Part shown: one piece after another, positions 1 through 5,162 of the stretch
How the letters are laid out: every line of letters starts with the position of its first letter
How positions within the stretch are numbered: the stretch's first letter is position 1
Assembly: GCA_023247935.1 (NCBI GenBank)
Contig: JAHFFM010000143.1
Location: forward strand, 1-5,162
Origin: Candidatus Omnitrophota bacterium
GTDB lineage: Bacteria; Omnitrophota; Gorgyraeia; 2-02-FULL-51-18
Direction of reading: 5' to 3'
DNA: 5,162 bases
The notes under the pieces: model-generated
Told to the model about the DNA's origin: nothing
Databases searched by the model: none
Seen by the model: only the letters and a program-made list of their open reading frames with translations
Position numbers and translations under genes: made by a program

Positions 1-1
1 T

Positions 2-703
2 ATTCAAGACGGACTCATCACTCTCGACAAAAACCAGGCTCATCATGCAAAAAAAGTACTTCGTTTAAAGCCGGGCGAAATTGTTGAATTGCTGGACGGG
101 CAGGGCGGTTTATTCAGGGGTCTTGTCTCATCTTTAGAAAATCAAAGTGTTTCCATAAAAATTTTAAACAGTATCAACCAGTCATCTTCGTCCGTAGAAT
201 TAAGTTTGGCCGCCAGCGTTATTAAGCCGGAGCGGATGGAATGGATGCTTGAGAAAAGTTGTGAATTGGGGGTAAAGGAATTTATTCCGATTCTTACGCA
301 GCGCGTTGTGATTCATTTGTCTGCGGAAAGATGGAAATCCAAGCTCCAACGTTGGCGCCGTATCGCGGTTGAAAGCTGCAAACAATGCGGCCAGAGTTTA
401 ACGCCCGTAATTCATGAGCCCGCTGACTATTCAAATCTAATAAAGGATTTTAAAAAATTCGACTTGGTTTTAATTCCGACACTGAATCAAAAAAGCCGTT
501 TTTTAAAAGAAGCTTTAGAATCCAAAAAAAACGCTGGGAAGGTTTTGATTCTGATCGGTCCCGAGGGCGATTTTACCGGCGAAGAATCGAAAGAGGCGAT
601 AAAGGCTGGCGCTATCCCTGTCTCGTTGGGTGATTTGGTGATGAGGGCGGAAACAGCGGCAATTTATACGCTTTCCAGTGTCGGGTTTTTCTTTGCCAAA
701 TAA
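2..703 (+). CDS. rsmE: RsmE, 16S rRNA (uracil-1498-N3)-methyltransferase, 5'-truncated by window edge
   Basis: RsmE uses S-adenosylmethionine to methylate N3 of U1498 of 16S rRNA on assembled 30S subunits. The frame is open from base 2 with no stop upstream, and the N-terminal PUA-like part (HHAKKVLRLKPGE, then ELLDGQGG) is already present, so the gene starts outside the window. A TTG at 89 lies inside that domain and is not the true start. There are 233 codons here against roughly 240-250 for the family, so about 10-15 residues are missing. Family motifs in order (numbered from base 2) are ERMEWMLEKSCELGV, the RWRRIAVESCKQCG segment, and the SPOUT knot motifs IGPEGDF (185-191) and LGDLVMRAETAA (209-220), which form the SAM-binding trefoil knot. 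The stop is TAA at 701-703. A promoter lies in the following gap, so it is probably transcribed separately from cvpA-dnaG-rpoD. Assignment rests on motif recognition and is secure. Confidence 0.95.
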   Translation: MQDGLITLDKNQAHHAKKVLRLKPGEIVELLDGQGGLFRGLVSSLENQSVSIKILNSINQSSSSVELSLAASVIKPERMEWMLEKSCELGVKEFIPILTQRVVIHLSAERWKSKLQRWRRIAVESCKQCGQSLTPVIHEPADYSNLIKDFKKFDLVLIPTLNQKSRFLKEALESKKNAGKVLILIGPEGDFTGEESKEAIKAGAIPVSLGDLVMRAETAAIYTLSSVGFFFAK

Positions 704-729
704 GATTGGGTGATAAATCTTAATTTTTT
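701..729 (+). terminator. weak intrinsic terminator-like hairpin after rsmE
   Basis: TAAGATT (701-707) pairs with AATCTTA (716-722) around an 8-base loop, followed by a run of six T (724-729). The stem overlaps the rsmE stop codon. Seven base pairs with only one G-C pair make a weak stem, so termination may be partial. Its position just before the promoter at 741 supports a transcription-unit boundary here. Confidence 0.4.
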
Positions 730-740
730 GTCTATTAACA

Positions 741-769
741 TTGACAAGGTAAAAGTTGGATGGTATACT
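741..769 (+). promoter_or_regulatory. sigma-70-type promoter for the cvpA-dnaG-rpoD operon
   Basis: A perfect -35 hexamer TTGACA (741-746) is separated by exactly 17 bp from TATACT (764-769), one mismatch from TATAAT. An extended -10 TG dinucleotide stands at 761-762. The start point is predicted near 775-777, which leaves a leader of about 95 nt before the cvpA ATG at 872. Hexamers and spacing are seen directly; activity is inferred. It is the only strong promoter I see upstream of the three-gene block, and the RpoD encoded downstream has the residues expected to recognise it. Confidence 0.85.
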
Positions 770-775
770 CCCTAG

Positions 776-871
776 ACGTTTTTATCCGGGTGGGCCGAAT
801 CCGCAAAATATTGTGCCTGCCATGCTTTCATAATTCAATATATAGTTAGCTGATTTTAAACAAGAGGGCTC
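776..871 (+). other. 5' untranslated leader of the operon
   Basis: About 95 nt lie between the predicted start point and the cvpA start codon. One possible stem pairs 789-795 with 815-821 (seven pairs, two of them G-T wobbles) around a 19-base loop. The second half is A/T-rich and ends in the ribosome binding site GAGGG (864-868). I recognise no riboswitch class or ribosomal-protein leader, and no convincing leader peptide. A regulatory role is possible but unsupported. Confidence 0.35.
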
Positions 872-1402
872 ATGAAGGAACTTTTTTCTAAGCTCACATG
901 GGCGGATTATATTGCCCTAATGGCCCTTTTAAGAGGTTTATACGTAGGGTATAAATCCGGTTTTTTTCAAGAGCTTCTAAGGGTGGCGGCATACGCCGTG
1001 ACACTTGGATTGACTCTCTATTCGTATGGGTTTGTGGCGTCGTATTTAACGCTGCATACTTTTTTAAATGAATCCATCGCAAATGCGCTGGCTTTCGGCG
1101 GGGTGTTCATAGGGATTTATATCGCTATCAAAATCCTGCGAACCATCATTACGAAAATGCTGAAAGTTGGTGAGGGTGGCGCCATACAAAGATTTATCGG
1201 CGCGTTGACTGGCGGCGCCAGATGGCTGGTTTTGTTGAGTTTTTTCTTTTTACTTGTGGATAAAGCGCCGTTTTCAGAATTAAAGAACGACGTCCATGAG
1301 CGTTCTTTGACAGGGCCGTATATTTCGAAGGCAGCCCCTTCAATCATTGAATTTGTTTCGAATTTCACATCCAGCCTGGAAAAACGGGCGAGTAAAGGAT
1401 GA
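872..1402 (+). CDS. CvpA-family inner-membrane protein
   Basis: This 176-residue protein has the layout of the CvpA family, named for E. coli CvpA, which is needed for colicin V production; the molecular role is not settled. Four hydrophobic segments lie at roughly residues 10-28, 35-59, 69-94 and 115-130. The family's early W-x-D and G-x-x-x-G-F-x-x-E-L pattern appears as W10-A-D12 and G26-YKSG-FFQEL. The loop before the last helix, with RFIGALTGG at 107-115, matches the family's RxxGxxxGxxxG region. The C-terminal ~45 residues are polar. There is no cleavable signal peptide. The ATG at 872 follows GAGGG (864-868) at close spacing and is the first start after the promoter. The stop TGA overlaps the dnaG ATG (ATGA at 1399-1402), so the two are translationally coupled. 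Family membership is well supported; function here is unknown. Confidence 0.85.
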   Translation: MKELFSKLTWADYIALMALLRGLYVGYKSGFFQELLRVAAYAVTLGLTLYSYGFVASYLTLHTFLNESIANALAFGGVFIGIYIAIKILRTIITKMLKVGEGGAIQRFIGALTGGARWLVLLSFFFLLVDKAPFSELKNDVHERSLTGPYISKAAPSIIEFVSNFTSSLEKRASKG

Positions 1403-3160
1403 TCCCGGAAACAACGCTCAATCAGATCCAGGAGCGGGTCAACATCGCGGAAATAATCGGCGCTCGGGTGGACTTGAAACGCGCCGGAAAAAATTTTAAG
1501 GCCAATTGCCCGTTTCACCAGGAAAAGTCTCCTTCTTTCATGGTGAACCCAGACAAACAGATTTTTCATTGTTTTGGCTGCGGTGTCGGAGGCAATGTTT
1601 TTACGTTTCTCATGAAATTTGAGAAAAAAGATTTTCGTGAAGCCGTGGAAGTTCTCGCCAATCACGCGGGCGTGGAAATTCCGAAAGATAAAGTTGTTGA
1701 TGCGGCAAAAGAAGCGCGGCAAAACGAATTGATCAAAGCGCATCGTTTGGCGTGCGAGTTTTATCAAAATGTTCTTTGGAAAGATAAAGTTTCTGAAAGG
1801 GTAAAGGCCTATTTAAAATCTCGAGGCCTCACCGAAGAAACCATCAAGGATTTTCAGATTGGTTTCGCGCCCGAAGCATGGGAAGCGCTAGGAACGGCCT
1901 TAAAAAAGGACGTGCCGGAAAAAATACTCGAGAAATCAGGTTTAATACTACCCGGGAAAGAGGGTAAGTATTACGACCGTTTTCGCAAGCGGATTATTTT
2001 TCCGATTTTGGATTCCAAAGGCGTTTGCGTGGCTTTTGGCGGCCGGGTGCTGGATGATTCACAGCCTAAATATTTGAATTCTCCGGAAACGGAAATTTAC
2101 TCGAAAGGCCGCCAGTTGTACGGCCTGTATCAAGCCCGAAGCGTGATACGCGGAGAAGATTTTGTCATTGTAGTTGAAGGTTACATGGATGTGATCGGAT
2201 GTCACCAGGCTGGCGTAAGAAACGTCGTCGCTTCGCTTGGGACGGCTTTAACCTCCGACCAGGCGCGTTTGATGAAACGTCATACATCTAATGCTTATAT
2301 TTTGTACGACGCGGACGCGGCTGGCGAAACAGCGACTTTGAGAGGCTTGGAAATCCTCTTGGAAGAGGGGATGGAAGTCAAAATCGTTCGCCTGGCTGAT
2401 GGGTATGACCCGGATTCGTTTATTTTAAAATTCGGCATCCCGGCTTTTCGTGAAGCGCTGAATGGCGCAAAAAATTTATTTGAATATAAGGTCGCTCTTT
2501 TAAAAACGAAATTCGCTTCGAATACGGTTGAGGGCAGGGTCAAGATTGCCAATGAAATGGTGGCTCTGTTCTCAAAGGTGAAGAATGAAATCCTGCGCGC
2601 CGCCTGGACTCAGGAGTTGGCTAAGGAATTGGGCTTGTCCGAGGCTGCCTTGAAAATGGAAATGGAAAAGACGGGGGCGTCAGAGAAGCCTGCTCAGCCA
2701 TTTCAGCCGCAGATTCAAATTCGGCCCGCTGTTACAGGCGAGATAAGGACGGCGGAAAAAATTCTTATTGGTTTGCTGCTTGAACGGAAAGACTTCTTGC
2801 TAAAAGCCAGGGAGTTTTTAACCGTAGAAGATTTTAGACATCCGGCTTTGCGTAAAATTGCGCAAGAGATGCTTTTATCCGTAGAACCACCAACCTCCCT
2901 TTCCGGATGGATGGGTTTGTTTCGGGAGGATATCGAATCCGCTGAAATGATGGCGATGGCCGTGGCCGAAGCAGAAAAAGTTTCGTTTAAAGATAAAGCT
3001 TTTGAAGATTGTTTGCTTTGGATTGAAAAAACAAAAATTGAAGTTAGGCGCGAACAGCTGCAAGCTCAAATTGTGGATGCTCAGCGTATCGGCGATCGAA
3101 ATAGGATTCATCAACTGTTGCAGGATTTTAGCGAACTGAATAGAGGAATGAAAAAAAGCC

Positions 3161-3174
<14 letters not shown>
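1399..3174 (+). CDS. dnaG: DNA primase DnaG
   Basis: DnaG makes the short RNA primers for leading- and lagging-strand synthesis and docks on the DnaB helicase. At 591 residues it has the usual length (E. coli 581). The N-terminal zinc-binding domain has the CHC2 ligands C37, H40, C58 and C61 (CPFH ... CFGC). The catalytic core shows RFRKRIIFP (194-202), GGRVL, PKYLNSPET, then the Toprim motifs: E260 in VVEGYMD, D304 and D306 in YDADAAG, and DPD at 337-339. A Pro/Gln-rich linker (about 425-447) leads to the C-terminal helicase-binding domain (about 448-591). All expected catalytic residues are present. The start MIPE at 1399 is typical of DnaG; it overlaps the cvpA stop by four bases with AAAGG directly against the ATG, so initiation probably relies on ribosomes finishing cvpA. 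It overlaps rpoD by 14 bases at its 3' end. Confidence 0.98.
3142..3147 (+). promoter_or_regulatory. distant Shine-Dalgarno sequence for rpoD
   Basis: AGAGGA lies inside the end of dnaG, 13 bases before the rpoD ATG at 3161, longer than the usual 5-9. A TGA in the rpoD frame at 3149-3151 rules out any earlier rpoD start, and no other ATG follows until codon 155. The ATG at 3148 is in the dnaG frame and would add only eight codons. Initiation is therefore likely coupled to termination of dnaG at 3172-3174. Confidence 0.55.
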
Positions 3175-4927
<1,753 letters not shown>

Positions 4928-4934
4928 GGCTTAA

Positions 4935-4990
4935 AAAAAGGCACGCCAAAAAGGCACGCGAGGCCAATTCGCGTGCCTTTTTTTTGTGCC
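4935..4990 (+). terminator. strong intrinsic terminator of the operon, with a duplicated left arm
   Basis: GGCACGCGA (4953-4961) pairs perfectly with TCGCGTGCC (4969-4977) around a 7-base loop, followed by eight T (4978-4985). Five A before the stem can extend the pairing to 14 bp and make it work in both directions. The left arm exists twice: AAAAAGGCACGC at 4935-4946 and again at 4948-4959. GTGCC also recurs just past the T run (4986-4990) and can pair with GGCAC of the first copy (4940-4944), giving a nested outer stem. It lies 7 bases after the rpoD stop and closes the transcription unit. Confidence 0.93.
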
Positions 4991-4992
4991 TA

Positions 4993-5001
4993 TGCTACAA
5001 T
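4993..5001 (+). promoter_or_regulatory. probable extended -10 promoter for the tRNA gene
   Basis: TGCTACAAT contains an extended -10 (TG, one base, TACAAT, the hexamer at 4996-5001). The expected start near 5007-5009 would give a tRNA 5' leader of about 10-12 nt. No good -35 exists at the right distance, because that position is inside the terminator stem (about 4973-4978), so activity would depend on the extended -10. The terminator upstream makes an independent tRNA promoter likely. Confidence 0.5.
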
Positions 5002-5018
5002 CTTTTTTCATGTTTTTC

Positions 5019-5092
5019 GGGCCTGTAGCTCAGTCGGTTAGAGCAGCTGACTCATAATCAGCGGGTCCCTGGTTCAAGTCCAGGCAGGCCCA
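5019..5092 (+). tRNA. tRNA with CAU anticodon, probably tRNA-Ile2 (lysidine-modified), otherwise elongator tRNA-Met
   Basis: The 74 bases fold into a full cloverleaf. The acceptor GGGCCTG (5019-5025) pairs with CAGGCCC (5085-5091) with discriminator A at 5092. The D stem is GCTC/GAGC, the anticodon stem GCTGA/TCAGC around loop CTCATAA with anticodon CAT at 5053-5055, and the T stem CCTGG/CCAGG around TTCAAGT. CCA is not encoded, so it must be added after transcription. A paired G1-C72 and the lack of a run of three G-C pairs in the anticodon stem exclude the initiator tRNA. The acceptor has C4-G69 and C5-G68, which in E. coli are determinants for TilS, the enzyme that makes lysidine at C34 and switches the tRNA to isoleucine AUA decoding; E. 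coli elongator tRNA-Met has U4-A69 and A5-U68 instead. The Ile2 call is therefore favoured but not proven. Confidence 0.95.
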
Positions 5093-5109
5093 TTTTTGGG
5101 TTTTAGTTG

Positions 5110-5162
5110 CCTGGTTTCCGCCAAAGGCGGACCCGCCTCTGGCGGGCAAGTCCAGGCAGGCC
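5110..5162 (+). repeat. partial copy of the tRNA 3' arm, interrupted by a palindromic insert
   Basis: CCTGGTT (5110-5116) and CAAGTCCAGGCAGGCC (5147-5162) together reproduce tRNA bases 5068-5090 without a mismatch: T-stem, T-loop, second T-stem strand and most of the 3' acceptor strand. A 30-bp insert (5117-5146) splits the copy within the T-loop, between TT and CAAGT. The copy lacks D and anticodon arms, so it is not a functional tRNA. It begins 17 bases after the intact tRNA and runs off the window edge, so its full extent is unknown. Confidence 0.8.
5117..5146. repeat. REP-like pair of GC-rich palindromes
   Basis: Two adjacent perfect hairpins share a core: TCCGCC-AAA-GGCGGA (5117-5131) and CCCGCC-TCT-GGCGGG (5132-5146). 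Each has six base pairs and a 3-base loop. Both have the form of dispersed palindromic units that occur in many copies in some bacterial genomes, but one window cannot show copy number. The flanking T-stem copy pairs around them (5108-5114 with 5152-5158), so a transcript would form a closed stem carrying two hairpins. No coding capacity. Confidence 0.75.

Noticed and set aside
89..703. TTG at 89 as the start of rsmE
   Set aside because: The upstream codons from base 2 encode conserved RsmE N-terminal sequence in the same frame, so the gene begins before the window.
822..833. ATG CTT TCA TAA in the operon leader as an upstream micro-ORF
   Set aside because: Three codons, no clear ribosome binding site, and expected by chance in an A/T-rich leader.
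1117..1767. Minus-strand open frame of 216 codons
   Set aside because: It lies opposite the end of cvpA and the conserved zinc domain of dnaG. No family motif is visible and the coding strand is fully explained.
5117..5162. CRISPR repeat or start of an array
   Set aside because: There is only one unit, the two hairpins are adjacent without spacers, and the flanks match the tRNA.
5147..5162. Phage or island attachment site (exact 16-base copy of the tRNA 3' region)
   Set aside because: Direct copies of tRNA 3' ends are classic att sites, but only about 55 bases separate the two copies, with no integrase between them. The match also includes the left T-stem strand, which fits duplication plus insertion better. 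An element beyond the window edge cannot be excluded.

Overview
The window carries a bacterial housekeeping locus, read entirely left to right. It holds the 3' part of rsmE (16S rRNA methyltransferase), a promoter, the co-directional block cvpA-like, dnaG, rpoD, a strong intrinsic terminator, a CAU-anticodon tRNA, and a short palindromic repeat inside a partial copy of that tRNA's 3' arm. Codon use and base composition look even along the window, at mid-range GC by eye. Nothing points to a transferred island, except that the last ~55 bases are repeat DNA.

Organism: a bacterium with an ordinary sigma-70-type primary sigma factor and promoters of TTGACA / extended -10 TATAAT type. The DnaG and RpoD sequences resemble those of Gram-negative lineages outside well-studied model groups. 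Candidatus Omnitrophota or a related phylum is my impression only; the sequence gives no decisive marker. The small GC-rich tandem palindromes at the right edge resemble the dispersed repeats seen in many environmental genomes.

Layout: 2-703 rsmE (5' end outside the window); 701-729 weak terminator-like hairpin; 741-769 near-consensus promoter; about 776-871 leader; 872-1402 cvpA-like membrane protein; 1399-3174 dnaG (4-base overlap with cvpA); 3161-4927 rpoD (14-base overlap with dnaG); 4935-4990 bidirectional terminator with a duplicated left arm; 4993-5001 likely tRNA promoter; 5019-5092 tRNA; 5110-5162 duplicated T-arm/acceptor segment split by a 30-bp double palindrome.

The cvpA-dnaG-rpoD block is a version of the macromolecular synthesis operon. 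In E. coli that operon is rpsU-dnaG-rpoD, linking ribosomal protein, primase and primary sigma factor. Here a CvpA-family membrane protein is the leading gene instead of rpsU. The overlapping junctions imply one transcript and translational coupling. The sigma factor made at the end of the operon has all the residues expected to recognise the promoter at its head. I found no previously undescribed multi-gene system. The most unusual item is the palindrome sitting inside a second copy of the tRNA T-loop at the right edge.
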